Shown piece after piece: positions 7,909-17,001 of a stretch of 64,000 nucleotides of DNA. Position 1 is the stretch's first letter; every line of letters starts with the position of its first letter. The notes under the pieces are model-generated. The model ran no database searches. It was not told the origin of the DNA and saw only the letters and a list, made by a program, of their open reading frames with translations. Origin of the DNA: Paramicrobacterium agarici (GTDB taxonomy: Bacteria; Actinomycetota; Actinomycetes; Actinomycetales; Microbacteriaceae); contig NZ_PDJE01000001.1 of the NCBI RefSeq assembly GCF_002563955.1, forward strand, positions 2,418,001 through 2,482,000, given 5' to 3'. Both the position numbers and the translations under genes were made by a program.

Positions 7909-8997
7909 ATGGCACAGGACGACAACAGCGGCAAGGAACTCGCCGCTGACGATTCGTCAGCCCACATCGCGGCGCCGGGCGCATCCGTCGGCACGGCAGT
8001 CGTGGCACCGGATGCGGTGAAAAACCCCGGTCTTCCCCCTCACCGGAAGCGCGTCACCGATCTCGATCCCAAGAAGGAAAAGCGTGCAGCCCGCACGGTG
8101 TACACGCTCTTCTACTTGTCGATCGTCGGGAGCGTCTGGGCCGTAGCGGCTTACATGGCCTTCCCTATCACTCCTGGGGACATGGGCTCTGTTCGCCTCA
8201 ACAACCTGTTCATCGGCCTTGGCATCGCGCTCGCGCTTCTCGCTCTGGGTATCGGCGCGGTGCACTGGGGCAAGGCCCTCATGGCCGACGAAGAAGCCAT
8301 TGACGAGCGCCACCCGGTGCGCGGATCTGACGAGACGCGCCAAACGGCCGTCGAGATCTTCGACACCGCGAACAAGGAGTCCGGCTTCGGGCGACGGTCG
8401 ATGATTCGCAACACGCTCATCGGCGCGCTCATCGCCTTTCCCCTTCCCGCAGTTGCGCTGTTCCGCGGTCTCGCACCGGAGGGCAAAGACACAGAGCCCG
8501 TCGCGCTTCTGAGCCACACGATGTGGGAAAAGGGTACTCGGCTCACTCGCGACCCTGACGGTGCCCCCATCAAGGCGGCCGACGTGACGTTCGGCTCGGC
8601 CTTCCACGTCATCCCCGATGGACTCGCCGACATCGCGCACTCCGACGGAATGCTCGAAGAGAAGGCGAAGGCGATCGTCCTGCTCATGCGCCTGCAGCCC
8701 GATCAGCTGCACGAGACCGAAGAACGTAAGTCCTGGTCGTATGACGGGATCGTCGCGTACTCGAAGGTCTGCACGCACGTCGGCTGCCCGGTCGCGCTCT
8801 ATGAACAGCGCACGCACCACCTGTTGTGCCCGTGCCACCAGTCTCAGTTCGACGTCACGAACCATTGCGCGGTCATCTTCGGGCCGGCAGCACGTCCCCT
8901 TCCGCAGCTTCCGATCGCGGTTGACGATGAGGGATACCTCATCGCGCAGAGCGACTTCACCGAGCCTGTCGGACCGAGCTTCTGGGAGCGTCATTGA
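7909..8997 (+). CDS. qcrA: cytochrome bcc complex Rieske iron-sulfur subunit
   Basis: Rieske 2Fe-2S subunit of the bcc complex. At 362 residues it is the long actinobacterial type, with a polar N-terminus and three membrane helices (about 64-86, 96-120 and 168-186) before the cluster domain. Cluster ligands are Cys288 and His290 in CTHVGC and Cys307 and His310 in CPCHQS; Cys293 and Cys309 form the stabilising disulfide. AAGGAG lies six to eight bases before the ATG. Its TGA overlaps the qcrB start. Confidence 0.96.
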   Translation: MAQDDNSGKELAADDSSAHIAAPGASVGTAVVAPDAVKNPGLPPHRKRVTDLDPKKEKRAARTVYTLFYLSIVGSVWAVAAYMAFPITPGDMGSVRLNNLFIGLGIALALLALGIGAVHWGKALMADEEAIDERHPVRGSDETRQTAVEIFDTANKESGFGRRSMIRNTLIGALIAFPLPAVALFRGLAPEGKDTEPVALLSHTMWEKGTRLTRDPDGAPIKAADVTFGSAFHVIPDGLADIAHSDGMLEEKAKAIVLLMRLQPDQLHETEERKSWSYDGIVAYSKVCTHVGCPVALYEQRTHHLLCPCHQSQFDVTNHCAVIFGPAARPLPQLPIAVDDEGYLIAQSDFTEPVGPSFWERH

Positions 8998-10613
8998 GTA
9001 CCACCACAGCAACCACGTCATCTCCTGAGGCGAAGAAGTCCTCTGGCGGATTTACCGCTGCAGCATCTAACTACATCGACGAGCGTACGAGCATCTCGGC
9101 GGCCGTCAAAGAGTTCGGGCGCAAGGTCTTTCCCGACCACTGGTCCTTCCTTCTGGGTGAGGTAGCCCTCTACAGCTTCATCGTCATCCTGCTGTCTGGG
9201 TCGTTTCTGACGTTCTTCTTCCAAGCTTCCATGGCAGAAGTGCATTACGACGGCTCCTACGTTCCGCTCAAGGGCGTCGAGATGTCAGCGGCCATGGCCT
9301 CGACCCTCGACATCTCGTTCGACATTCGCGGCGGTCTGCTGATGCGGCAGATCCACCACTGGGCAGCGTTGCTGTTCGTGGCCTCGATCGGTCTGCACAT
9401 GCTCCGCATCTTCTTCACCGGAGCGTTCCGCAAGCCACGCGAGCTCAACTGGGTTATCGGCTTCGTCCTCTTCATTCTCGCGATGGCCGAGGGCTTTACG
9501 GGCTACTCGCTCCCCGATGACCTGCTCTCAGGAAACGGGCTTCGAATCATCGACGGAATGATCAAGGGACTCCCCCTGATCGGAACGTGGACCTCGTATC
9601 TCCTCTTCGGCGGAGAGTTCCCGGGCGACCAGATTGTCGGGCGCCTCTACACGCTGCATATTCTGCTTCTGCCGGCAATCGTGGTGCTGTTCATCGCACT
9701 CCACCTGATGTTCGTTGTGATTCACAAGCACACGCAATATCCTGGTCCGGGCAAGACCCAGCGGAATGTCGTCGGGTTCCCCGTCCTCCCCGTGTACGCC
9801 GCGAAGGCCGGTGGATTCTTCTTCATCGTCTTCGGCGTCATTGCGCTGATCGGCTCGCTCGTCACGATCAACCCGATCTGGAACTACGGTCCTTACGACC
9901 CGTCACCGGTGTCGGCTGGAACGCAGCCCGACTGGTACATCGGCTTCGCCGACGGAGCGTTGCGCCTTGTGCCGCCTCACCTCGAATTCGTCTGGCTGAA
10001 CCACACCTGGTCGTTCAACATCATCCTTCCGGTACTGGTACTCGGACTGTTCATTGTCCTCGTGCTCGTCTACCCCTTCATCGAGGCGTGGATCACGGGA
10101 GATAAGCGTGAGCACCACCTGCTCGACCGCCCGCGCAACGCTCCGACGCGCACGGCGATCGGTGCAGCCGGCGTCACCTTCTATGCAGCGCTCTGGGCGG
10201 CTGCGAGTTCCGACCTCATCGCGACACATTTCCAGGTCACAATGGAAGGAGTGATCCACTCACTCCAAGCGATGCTGGTGCTTGGTCCGTTTGTCGCCTA
10301 CTTCATCACGAAGCGCATCTGCATCGCACTCCAGAAGAAGGATCGCGAGATCGCGCTGCACGGCTACGAGTCCGGTCGCATTGTCCGCCTCCCCGGGGGT
10401 GAGTACATCGAGGTGCACCAGCCCGTCGACGAGTACGAGCGTTGGAAGCTTGTAAGCCAGGACAGCTACAAGCCGCTCATGATTCGCCCGAACTCGCGCG
10501 GCAAGATCACCACGGCTCAGCGACTCCGGGCCGGTCTGTCACGCTGGTTCTTCGAGGACCGCATCGCTCCGGTCACGCAGACCGAGATCGAGCGCTCACA
10601 CGACCACCACTGA
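8994..10613 (+). CDS. qcrB: cytochrome bcc complex cytochrome b subunit
   Basis: Cytochrome b of the menaquinol-oxidising bcc complex, 539 residues, with the quinol-oxidation and reduction sites and two b haems within the membrane. Recognisable are the RQIHHWAALLFVASIGLHMLRIFFTG helix with haem histidines, GFTGYSLPDDLLSG, and the second helix pair with LHILLLPAIVVLFIALHLMFVVIHKHTQ. A long C-terminal extension typical of actinobacteria follows. The start is TTG, overlapping the qcrA stop in TTGA, which indicates translational coupling. A strong terminator follows the gene. Confidence 0.95.
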   Translation: MSTTTATTSSPEAKKSSGGFTAAASNYIDERTSISAAVKEFGRKVFPDHWSFLLGEVALYSFIVILLSGSFLTFFFQASMAEVHYDGSYVPLKGVEMSAAMASTLDISFDIRGGLLMRQIHHWAALLFVASIGLHMLRIFFTGAFRKPRELNWVIGFVLFILAMAEGFTGYSLPDDLLSGNGLRIIDGMIKGLPLIGTWTSYLLFGGEFPGDQIVGRLYTLHILLLPAIVVLFIALHLMFVVIHKHTQYPGPGKTQRNVVGFPVLPVYAAKAGGFFFIVFGVIALIGSLVTINPIWNYGPYDPSPVSAGTQPDWYIGFADGALRLVPPHLEFVWLNHTWSFNIILPVLVLGLFIVLVLVYPFIEAWITGDKREHHLLDRPRNAPTRTAIGAAGVTFYAALWAAASSDLIATHFQVTMEGVIHSLQAMLVLGPFVAYFITKRICIALQKKDREIALHGYESGRIVRLPGGEYIEVHQPVDEYERWKLVSQDSYKPLMIRPNSRGKITTAQRLRAGLSRWFFEDRIAPVTQTEIERSHDHH

Positions 10614-10622
10614 TCGCAGAAT

Positions 10623-10664
10623 CTGAAGGCCCCTGTCACGCGAAATCGTGACAGGGGCCTTCAG
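10623..10664. terminator. hairpin terminator after qcrB
   Basis: A perfect 18-bp stem (CTGAAGGCCCCTGTCACG and its complement, 10623-10640 and 10647-10664) with a six-base loop, nine bases after the qcrB stop. There is no long T-run. As a perfect inverted repeat it could act on both strands, which suggests that a leftward transcript once ended here too. Confidence 0.85.
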
Positions 10665-11227
10665 CCGTTAAGCGACCGGTGGCACGGCTTGGCCGTTCCC
10701 GTCTTCGACGCCGAGTGGCTCGCTCATTGCCGAGTGAGAAACGGCGACTACCGCGACAGGTCCATTCAGAACGAAGCCCATAACGCCTGCAGGACTAACG
10801 GCGCGTCCTGTTCTGCCACTCCCCCTTTCCAGGCCCTCCTTCTGCCGCTGACCGGCGGCGCGTCCGATCCGGTCGGAAGGCCGTCATGGGCCCGGGACAC
10901 GTCCGAGAATCATGAGCACTCGGGCCTCATCGAACTCACGAGGTCGTTCCTGCGTGCCCGGGACACAGCGCCCGCAGTGAAGGTCAGGCCGCACCTACAG
11001 TGCAACGGGCGCGGACGGACCCATATCGCTTCCTGAGCAGCAACGCCGCCTCACGCCGACGAATAGCCTCAATTTCGTAGCGCGCCGTGCCACAGCCGCG
11101 CGCTTACACTGACATTCGCAAAGCGAGCACGGAGACCCATCGCGTCCGCCGACACGCAAAGACACGCAAACAGTGTGCCGCCGCTTCAGCAGCAGCATGG
11201 CCGGCCTCGCGGCCTCGGTACACACGA
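10665..11227. other. 563-bp stretch without a recognised gene
   Basis: This interval between two strong terminators holds no frame I can assign to a family. A rightward open frame at 10689-11036 and a leftward one ending at 10668 exist, but neither has a convincing start or ribosome binding site. The sequence CCCGGGACAC occurs twice (about 10891 and 10958). It could be the remains of a gene, a structured RNA, or conserved intergenic DNA. I found no tRNA, tmRNA or RNase P RNA signature in it. Confidence 0.5.
10668..10883 (-). pseudogene. possible remnant of a leftward gene
   Basis: A 71-codon leftward frame runs from an in-frame stop at 10884-10886 to TAA at 10668-10670. Its last 37 codons, from an ATG at 10781, read smoothly (GPVAVVAVSHSAMSEPLG and onward), and the frame ends four bases from the hairpin at 10623-10664, where a leftward gene would be expected to terminate. 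There is no usable upstream start and I recognise no family, so it may be a decayed gene or chance. Confidence 0.25.
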
Positions 11228-11272
11228 AAACGCTGGGCGGCATTCTTCCGAGAAGATTGCCGCCCAGCGTTT
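11228..11272 (-). terminator. hairpin terminator after ctaF
   Basis: A perfect 15-bp stem (AAACGCTGGGCGGCA at 11228-11242 and its complement at 11258-11272) lies 15 bases past the ctaF stop on the minus strand. It ends the ctaC-ctaD-ctaF transcript. Confidence 0.85.
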
Positions 11273-11287
11273 GCCGTGCGTGCGCGA

Positions 11288-11710
11288 TTAGCGCGCGAAG
11301 TATCCCCTGTAGTACTCGTAGACCCATCCGACGAGTGCGACGACCACGAGAGGCGCACCGATGAAGGCGATCCAGAACCCGACAGCAAGCCCGAGGATCA
11401 CGAGCCCCGCTGCACCCGCGAGAAGAATCGGCCACCAGCTCCACGGACTGAAGTGTCCGAGCTCCGGGTCACCATCGTCGATGTTCGCGTCGGGACGGTC
11501 CTCCGGAAGAACGCCGCCCTGACTCCGGTGGACAAGCCCGAGATAGAACGCGATCAGACCGCTGAGTACAGCAACGAGTCCGAGAGCCGTCGTGCCCGCC
11601 CAGTCAACCTGTCCGAAGCGCGGGTCCATGAGTCCCCACGAGCCGTAGATTGTCGCCACAATGGCGAAGAAAACGCAGATGATCCAGAAGATTCGAATAT
11701 TCGCGACCAT
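11288..11710 (-). CDS. ctaF: cytochrome c oxidase subunit IV
   Basis: The actinobacteria-specific subunit IV of the aa3 oxidase, 140 residues with four membrane helices: about 4-26, 39-60, 97-112 and 113-132. The loop after helix two carries HRSQGGVLPEDRPDANIDDGDPELG and is followed by HFSPWSWWPILLA, both typical of this subunit. It follows ctaD by three bases in the same operon, and a terminator lies directly downstream. Confidence 0.93.
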   Translation of the reverse strand: MVANIRIFWIICVFFAIVATIYGSWGLMDPRFGQVDWAGTTALGLVAVLSGLIAFYLGLVHRSQGGVLPEDRPDANIDDGDPELGHFSPWSWWPILLAGAAGLVILGLAVGFWIAFIGAPLVVVALVGWVYEYYRGYFAR

Positions 11711-11713
11711 AGG

Positions 11714-13438
11714 TCAGTTTGCCTTTCCTTCTGCATCCGGCGTGCTGGCCGGCGCCGCATTCACGGCTGCCTGGGTGGTCGGCATCACGGTCTCCGGGTG
11801 GTTCAGATCGAATGCGGGACGCTCGGAGCGGATCCGCGGAATCGATGTGAAGTTGTGTCGCGGTGGCGGGCAGCTCGTCGCCCACTCGAGAGACGCACCA
11901 TATCCCCACGGGTCGTCGACGGTCACCTTGGGTGCACGACGAGCCGTGATGTACACATTCAAGAAGAACGGGATCATCGATACCGCCAGGATCATCGCAC
12001 CAGCCGTCGAGAGCTGGTTCATCCAGGTGAACCCGTCGTCCGGTGAGTACGTTGCGTACCGTCGCGGCATTCCCATGACGCCAAGCCAGTGCTGCACGAG
12101 GAACGTCGTGTGGAAGCCAATGAACAGCAGCCAGAAGTGCCAGTAGCCGAGGCGCTCGTTCAGGAGCTTGCCTGTCCACTTGGGCCACCAGAAATAGAAG
12201 CCCGAGAACATCGCGAACACGACGGTTCCGAAGACGACGTAGTGGAAGTGCGCGACAACGAAGTACGTGTCAGAGACATGGAAGTCGAGAGGCGGCGACG
12301 CGAGGATCACGCCCGTGAGCCCGCCGAACGTGAACGTGATCAGGAACCCGATCGCCCACAGCATCGGCGTCTCGAATGTTATCGACCCGCGCCACATCGT
12401 TCCGATCCAGTTGAAGATCTTCACGCCCGTTGGCACGGCAATGAGCATTGTCATCAATGAGAAGAACGGCAGCAGCACCGAGCCTGTGACGTACATGTGG
12501 TGGGCCCACACGGTAACCGACAGCGCGGCGATCGAAATAGTCGCGTAGACCAGGGTCTTGTAGCCGAAGATCGGTTTCCGGCTGAAGACAGGGAAGACCT
12601 CAGACACAATGCCGAAGAACGGCAGAGCGATGATGTAGACCTCGGGATGCCCGAAGAACCAGAAAAGGTGCTGCCAGAGAATCACTCCGCCATTCGCCGG
12701 GTTGAAGATCTGGGCATCGAACACACGATCGGCGGCAAGGCCGAACAGCGCCGCAGCCAGCACGGGGAAAGCCATCAGGACCAGCAGCGAGGTGATGAGA
12801 ACGTTCCACGTGAAGATCGCCATGCGGAACATGGTCATTCCCGGGGCACGCATGGTGATGATCGTCGTGATGAAGTTGACGGCACCCAGAATGGTCCCGA
12901 ATCCTGACATCCCGAGCCCGAGCACCCACAAGTTGCCCCCGGCGCCCGGGGAGAACGTGGTACTCGACAACGGTGTGTAGGCGAACCATCCGAATGCTGC
13001 GGCACCCTGCGGGGTGAGGAACCCCGCCACAGCAATCAGGCTTCCGAAGAAGTACAGCCAGAAGGCGAACGCGTTCAGGCGCGGAAAGGCGACATCCGGC
13101 GCGCCGATCTGCAACGGCATCAGAACGTTCGCGAACCCGGCGAAGAGCGGCGTCGCAAACATGAGGAGCATGATCGTGCCGTGCATCGTGAACAGCTGGT
13201 TGTACTGCTCCTTCGTCGGAACGAGCTCAAGCCCCGGTTCAAACAGCTGGGCGCGGATGATCAGAGCCATCACTCCGCCGATGCAGAAGAACAGGAACGA
13301 ACCGATCAGGTACATGTACCCAATCGTCTTGTGGTCAGTCGAAGTGATCCACTTGACAAGGATGTTTCCCTTGTGCTCAACCTTCGACTGGTTGACCACC
13401 TTTGCCTGCCCCTCGGGCAGGTCCGTCACGGTCGTCAA
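11714..13438 (-). CDS. ctaD: cytochrome c oxidase subunit I
   Basis: Catalytic subunit I of the aa3 oxidase, 574 residues with about twelve helices. It holds haem a, haem a3 and CuB and pumps protons. The metal site motif [22 protein letters not shown] (shown here by its [10 protein letters not shown] core) and the later HHMYVTG and HFHYVVFGT histidine motifs are intact. I chose TTG at 13438, four bases after the ctaC stop, with GGGAGAG seven bases upstream. The frame is open to 13588 but there it runs over ctaC. GTG at 13429 is an alternative. The family N-terminus [28 protein letters not shown] supports a start in this region. Confidence 0.94.
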   Translation of the reverse strand: MTTVTDLPEGQAKVVNQSKVEHKGNILVKWITSTDHKTIGYMYLIGSFLFFCIGGVMALIIRAQLFEPGLELVPTKEQYNQLFTMHGTIMLLMFATPLFAGFANVLMPLQIGAPDVAFPRLNAFAFWLYFFGSLIAVAGFLTPQGAAAFGWFAYTPLSSTTFSPGAGGNLWVLGLGMSGFGTILGAVNFITTIITMRAPGMTMFRMAIFTWNVLITSLLVLMAFPVLAAALFGLAADRVFDAQIFNPANGGVILWQHLFWFFGHPEVYIIALPFFGIVSEVFPVFSRKPIFGYKTLVYATISIAALSVTVWAHHMYVTGSVLLPFFSLMTMLIAVPTGVKIFNWIGTMWRGSITFETPMLWAIGFLITFTFGGLTGVILASPPLDFHVSDTYFVVAHFHYVVFGTVVFAMFSGFYFWWPKWTGKLLNERLGYWHFWLLFIGFHTTFLVQHWLGVMGMPRRYATYSPDDGFTWMNQLSTAGAMILAVSMIPFFLNVYITARRAPKVTVDDPWGYGASLEWATSCPPPRHNFTSIPRIRSERPAFDLNHPETVMPTTQAAVNAAPASTPDAEGKAN

Positions 13439-13442
13439 CGGT

Positions 13443-14348
13443 CTACTCTCCCTCTTCCCTCTTGTCCACCGACGACTTCTCGTCGTCGGGCATGTTCTTG
13501 TTGCGGTCGTATTCCGCACCGTAGTCGCCGACCTGGCCCTTTGCCGCGAGGTCCGCGAGGTGAGCGTCGTACTCGGCCTGCGACACAACCTTCACGTTGA
13601 AGAGCATCATCGAGTGATACTCGCCGCAGAGCTCGGCGCACTTTCCGGCGTACGTGCCTTCACGCTGTGTTTCGAATGACATGTAATTGGTCTTGCCCGG
13701 ATACATGTCCTTCTTGTAGAGGAAGTCGATAACCCAGAAGGAATGCGCAACGTCGCGGGAGTTGAGCGCAATCTTGATCTTCGAATCGACCGGGAGGTAC
13801 AGCGTCGGAAGCTTCTCCTGGTCGATCGAACCATCTTCGGCCTCATCAGCCTGAACTCCCGCGCTCCACACTTGCTGGCCGTCAACAGCATTGTCATAGA
13901 CGAAGTCCCAGGCCCACTGCTTGGCATAGACCTCGATGACCGCGTCGGCTTCCTCGTCGGTGTACTGAGTCTCGATCGCTGTCTGATCACGCGCCGTGAA
14001 GGCGAACAGGCCGATGACGAGGATGAGCGGCACGATCGTGTAGAAGATCTCGATCGGCATGTTGTAGCGCAGCTGGGGTGGCAGACCCGTCTGCCCCTTG
14101 CGACGGCGGTACACGACGATCGCCCAGATGATGAGACCCCACGTGAGAAGACCGACTCCCATCAGGATGATCCATGAGGATGTCCACAAGGAGGCGACCC
14201 TGTCGGTGTGGTTGGTCACCGGCTCTTCTCCCTCAATGAAGCCGGGGAGATAACCGTGAAGCTCAGCTTGCGTGCAACCCGCCAGCATCACTGCGAGAGC
14301 GATGCCGATCGGCAGGGCAGCCCAGCGGAGTCGTCTATTCGAGCGCAC
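13443..14348 (-). CDS. ctaC: cytochrome c oxidase subunit II
   Basis: CuA-bearing subunit II. A signal peptide ends in the lipobox LAGC (Cys at about residue 25), so the mature protein is probably lipid-anchored. Two membrane helices follow (about 55-80 and 100-118), then an extracytoplasmic cupredoxin domain. CuA ligands are visible in [12 protein letters not shown] (Cys-x3-Cys-x3-His-x2-Met). The 301-residue length is normal. The start is GTG with AAGG about eight bases upstream. It heads ctaC-ctaD-ctaF. Confidence 0.95.
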   Translation of the reverse strand: MRSNRRLRWAALPIGIALAVMLAGCTQAELHGYLPGFIEGEEPVTNHTDRVASLWTSSWIILMGVGLLTWGLIIWAIVVYRRRKGQTGLPPQLRYNMPIEIFYTIVPLILVIGLFAFTARDQTAIETQYTDEEADAVIEVYAKQWAWDFVYDNAVDGQQVWSAGVQADEAEDGSIDQEKLPTLYLPVDSKIKIALNSRDVAHSFWVIDFLYKKDMYPGKTNYMSFETQREGTYAGKCAELCGEYHSMMLFNVKVVSQAEYDAHLADLAAKGQVGDYGAEYDRNKNMPDDEKSSVDKREEGE

Positions 14349-14384
14349 CTGGGACCTTTCGAAGACACTGGTAATTCTCAGCCC

Positions 14385-14390
14385 AGTCTA
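14385..14390 (-). promoter_or_regulatory. probable -10 hexamer of the ctaC promoter
   Basis: Minus-strand TAGACT would give a start about 30 bases before the ctaC GTG, leaving room for its ribosome binding site. A partly palindromic stretch with GTGA and TCAC ends (about 14399-14416) lies just upstream. No good -35 is visible. Confidence 0.4.
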
Positions 14391-14471
14391 GCCCGAATGT
14401 GAGGCGCATGCGTCACCGACGACGCCGAGCATCGCGCAATATTCTCGCAAACTCGCCCTCACGATAGAGAA

Positions 14472-14508
14472 AGGACGGGGCAGGCGTGAGGTACGCCTGC
14501 CCCGTCCT
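14472..14508 (-). terminator. hairpin terminator after erpA
   Basis: A perfect 16-bp stem (AGGACGGGGCAGGCGT at 14472-14487 and its complement at 14493-14508) with a five-base loop, 17 bases past the erpA stop. On the minus strand a T-rich TTCTCT follows the stem. Confidence 0.85.
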
Positions 14509-14525
14509 GACGGGTCCCGAACGGG

Positions 14526-14888
14526 TCAGCTGAAGCTATCGCCGCACGCGCAGCTTCCCTGCGCGTTGGGGTTGTCAATCGTGAAGCCCTGCTTCTGAAT
14601 CGTGTCTTCGAAATCGATAACAGCGCCATCGAGATACGGAACGCTCATCTTGTCGACGATGACTTCTACTCCGCTGAAGTCGACGGTCTCGTCTCCGTCA
14701 AGCAGACGCTCGTCGAAGTAGAGCTGATAAATCAAGCCAGAGCAGCCGCCCGGTTGCACCGCAACCCGCAGACGAAGGTCATCTCGTCCTTCTTGGTCAA
14801 GAAGGCTCTTCACCTTTGACGACGCGTTCTCGGTGAGCTCGACACCATGCGCCTTCGTGGGGTTCTGAGTGGTCAGCGTGTCGCTCAT
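14526..14888 (-). CDS. erpA: iron-sulfur cluster insertion protein, A-type carrier
   Basis: A 120-residue A-type carrier (HesB/IscA/ErpA fold) that delivers Fe-S clusters to apoproteins. The three conserved cysteines are Cys49 (GGCSG), Cys113 and Cys115 (CAC near the C-terminus). GAGGAGA lies six to eight bases before the ATG. It stands alone between its terminator and the dipeptidase gene. Its neighbourhood with respiratory genes fits a need for clusters in the Rieske protein, but that is only context. Confidence 0.93.
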   Translation of the reverse strand: MSDTLTTQNPTKAHGVELTENASSKVKSLLDQEGRDDLRLRVAVQPGGCSGLIYQLYFDERLLDGDETVDFSGVEVIVDKMSVPYLDGAVIDFEDTIQKQGFTIDNPNAQGSCACGDSFS

Positions 14889-14967
14889 GACTCTCCTCGT
14901 GATATGTGTGGCCCAGCTGGGGTATCTTCAGCCATCGTACTCGCCTTCGTCGCGAATATGTCGAGAC

Positions 14968-16374
14968 TCATTCACTCGGACCGTTGAGCTTCGAAAGCAA
15001 GAGCGCCTCGGTGAGGATCGCGCGGCGGAACACCCCGAGATGCAGTGACTCGTTAGGGCTATGCGCTCGGGTGTCGGGATCCTCGACACCCGTAATAAGG
15101 ATTTCTGCATCGGGGAATGTCGAGACGAGGTCAGCCACGAACGGGATCGATCCGCCGATCCCCGTTGAGACGGGCTCGTGCCCCCACCCTTCGCGCATCG
15201 ACTCGAGCGCTGTCGCGACGATGGGCCCGGAGGCGTCGACCAGAAACGGGCTGCCCGTATCGATATCGTCGATCGTAATCTCAGCCCCGAACGGAACATT
15301 CTCATTGAGATGGTCGCGAAGAGCCCCGAATGCTTCGTCTGCTGATTGGCCAGGCGCGATGCGCGCACTCACGCGCGCATAGACGTGCGGCAGTAGCGTG
15401 TTCGACGCGCTCGCAACGGCAGGCACATCCATTCCCGTGACCGTGATCGCGGGTTTGTTCCAGAGCCGGCTCAGGATGCTGCCGCTGCCGATCGGCGTCG
15501 TCGATGGTCTTAGCCCTGCGTCTGCTCGAAGCTGGTCATCGTCGAACTGCGGCGTCTCGGAATCTCGACTCGTCACGCCAGCGACGGCAACGGAGCCGTC
15601 TTCGTTCCACAAGGTGTTCAGAAGCCGGATCGCCGCCATCATCGCGTCGGGCACCGCGCCGCCGAACATGCCCGAGTGCGACGCATGGTCGAGTGTTCGG
15701 ACCCCCAGGCGGAATGTGACGTTCCCGCGCAAACTCACCGTCAAGGCAGGCACCTCGGCCGTCCAGTTGTCTGAATCAGCGACGACGATTGCGTCCGCCG
15801 CGAGACGATCTCGATACTGATCGAGGAACGCTGCGAAAGAGCGAGACCCGAACTCTTCCTCCCCCTCGATGAAGAGCGCGACGCCGAGGTCAAAATCGTC
15901 GCCATAAGCGGCGACCAACGATCGGATCGCCGCGATATGAGTCATCACGCCTGCTTTGTCGTCCGCAGCTCCGCGCCCATAGAGGCGGTCGCCCTTTACC
16001 ACGGGCTCAAACGGTGCGGTCTCCCAGTCTTCGTCACGCCCCGGAGGCTGAACGTCGTGATGCGCGTAAAGCAGAATCGTGGGCTTGCCGTTCTTTGCCT
16101 CGCGGCGCGCGAGGACCGCGGGCTGGCCAAGCTCGCTCGAGCCAGACATTGGTGCGCGTGCGACTTCCACGGTGTCGAAAAGGCCCGTGGACCGAGCCAG
16201 GTCAGCGACCGCCTCGGCGCTTCGATGCACGTGCGCGGGGTCGAACGCTGACCAGGAGACCGACGGAATGCGCACGAGCGCGCTCAAGTCTGCGATCGTC
16301 TCTGGCATGCTCTCGTGTACGAGCCGTGCCAGATCATCACCGTTGTCTGGAACATTCTCTCGGGATTCAGTCAT
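14968..16374 (-). CDS. M20 family dipeptidase
   Basis: A 468-residue zinc peptidase of family M20 (dipeptidase / carboxypeptidase G2-like). Metal-binding motifs are ILLYAHHDVQPP, the GRGAADDKAG bridging aspartate, and FIEGEEEFGS with the catalytic glutamate. The dimerisation lid lies near residues 200-330. Likely cytoplasmic: no signal peptide is present. The ATG at 16374 has TAAGAT seven bases upstream and no Shine-Dalgarno, which suggests a leaderless transcript. It is divergent from the DUF3043 gene with 39 bases between start codons. Confidence 0.9.
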   Translation of the reverse strand: MTESRENVPDNGDDLARLVHESMPETIADLSALVRIPSVSWSAFDPAHVHRSAEAVADLARSTGLFDTVEVARAPMSGSSELGQPAVLARREAKNGKPTILLYAHHDVQPPGRDEDWETAPFEPVVKGDRLYGRGAADDKAGVMTHIAAIRSLVAAYGDDFDLGVALFIEGEEEFGSRSFAAFLDQYRDRLAADAIVVADSDNWTAEVPALTVSLRGNVTFRLGVRTLDHASHSGMFGGAVPDAMMAAIRLLNTLWNEDGSVAVAGVTSRDSETPQFDDDQLRADAGLRPSTTPIGSGSILSRLWNKPAITVTGMDVPAVASASNTLLPHVYARVSARIAPGQSADEAFGALRDHLNENVPFGAEITIDDIDTGSPFLVDASGPIVATALESMREGWGHEPVSTGIGGSIPFVADLVSTFPDAEILITGVEDPDTRAHSPNESLHLGVFRRAILTEALLLSKLNGPSE

Positions 16375-16381
16375 GCAGGTA

Positions 16382-16387
16382 ATCTTA
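16382..16387 (-). promoter_or_regulatory. -10 hexamer of a leaderless dipeptidase promoter
   Basis: Minus-strand TAAGAT is seven bases before the ATG at 16374. It lies in a 39-bp divergent spacer. Confidence 0.5.
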
Positions 16388-16413
16388 AGAGCACGCCAAC
16401 GACCGAGGATCAC

Positions 16414-16995
16414 GTGACCAAGAAGACTTCAGACGAAACACCCGAAACCGTCGAGAACGATACCGCCGTCTCCCCCGCCGGCAAGAAGGGCGCCCCCACC
16501 CCAAAACGCAGCGACCAAGTCGCTGCTAATAAGCGCCCGCTCGTGCCGAACGACCGCAAAGAGGCGCGTCAGCGAGCACGAGCGCAGATGGCCGAGCAGC
16601 GCGAGCGTGCGCGTGTCGGTATGGCGAATGGCGACGAGCGCTACCTTCCCGAGCGCGACCGCGGGCCGCAGAAGCGCTACATTCGCGACTGGATCGACTC
16701 GCGAACGAGCTTGAGCGAATTCATGCTCCCGTTCATGTTTCTCGTCATCGTCGCCACGTTCATTCCGATCCCGCAGATCCAGGTGTACGGCATGTTCGCC
16801 CTCTGGATCTTCTTCTTCATCATGGTGATCGAGTGCATCTTCGCCGGCATCCGCATTCGCAAGAGCCTGCGCGAGAAATTTGGCGAAACCCGCGTTGAAC
16901 GAGGTGTTCGCTGGTACGCAGCCATGCGCATGATCCAGATGCGCAAGCTCCGTCTTCCGAAGCCGCAGGTTGCGCGCGGAGAACAGATCCGCTGA
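16414..16995 (+). CDS. DUF3043 family membrane protein
   Basis: A 193-residue actinobacterial DUF3043 protein of unknown role. The first 90 residues are charged and rich in Lys, Arg and Glu (RPLVPNDRKEARQRARAQMAEQRERARVGM). Conserved DRGPQKRYIRDWIDSR leads into two membrane helices at about 105-122 and 125-148. A basic cytoplasmic tail ends the protein. The start is GTG at 16414 with GAGGA six bases upstream; the frame is open 5' but runs into the divergent dipeptidase. It ends six bases from the pyrD stop (convergent). Confidence 0.88.
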   Translation: MTKKTSDETPETVENDTAVSPAGKKGAPTPKRSDQVAANKRPLVPNDRKEARQRARAQMAEQRERARVGMANGDERYLPERDRGPQKRYIRDWIDSRTSLSEFMLPFMFLVIVATFIPIPQIQVYGMFALWIFFFIMVIECIFAGIRIRKSLREKFGETRVERGVRWYAAMRMIQMRKLRLPKPQVARGEQIR

Positions 16996-17001
16996 ACGCC
17001 G

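Noticed and set aside
10689..11036. 115-codon rightward frame after qcrB
   Set aside because: No ribosome binding site, no leaderless -10 at the right distance, and no recognisable family. It is discussed as part of the orphan stretch instead of being called a gene.
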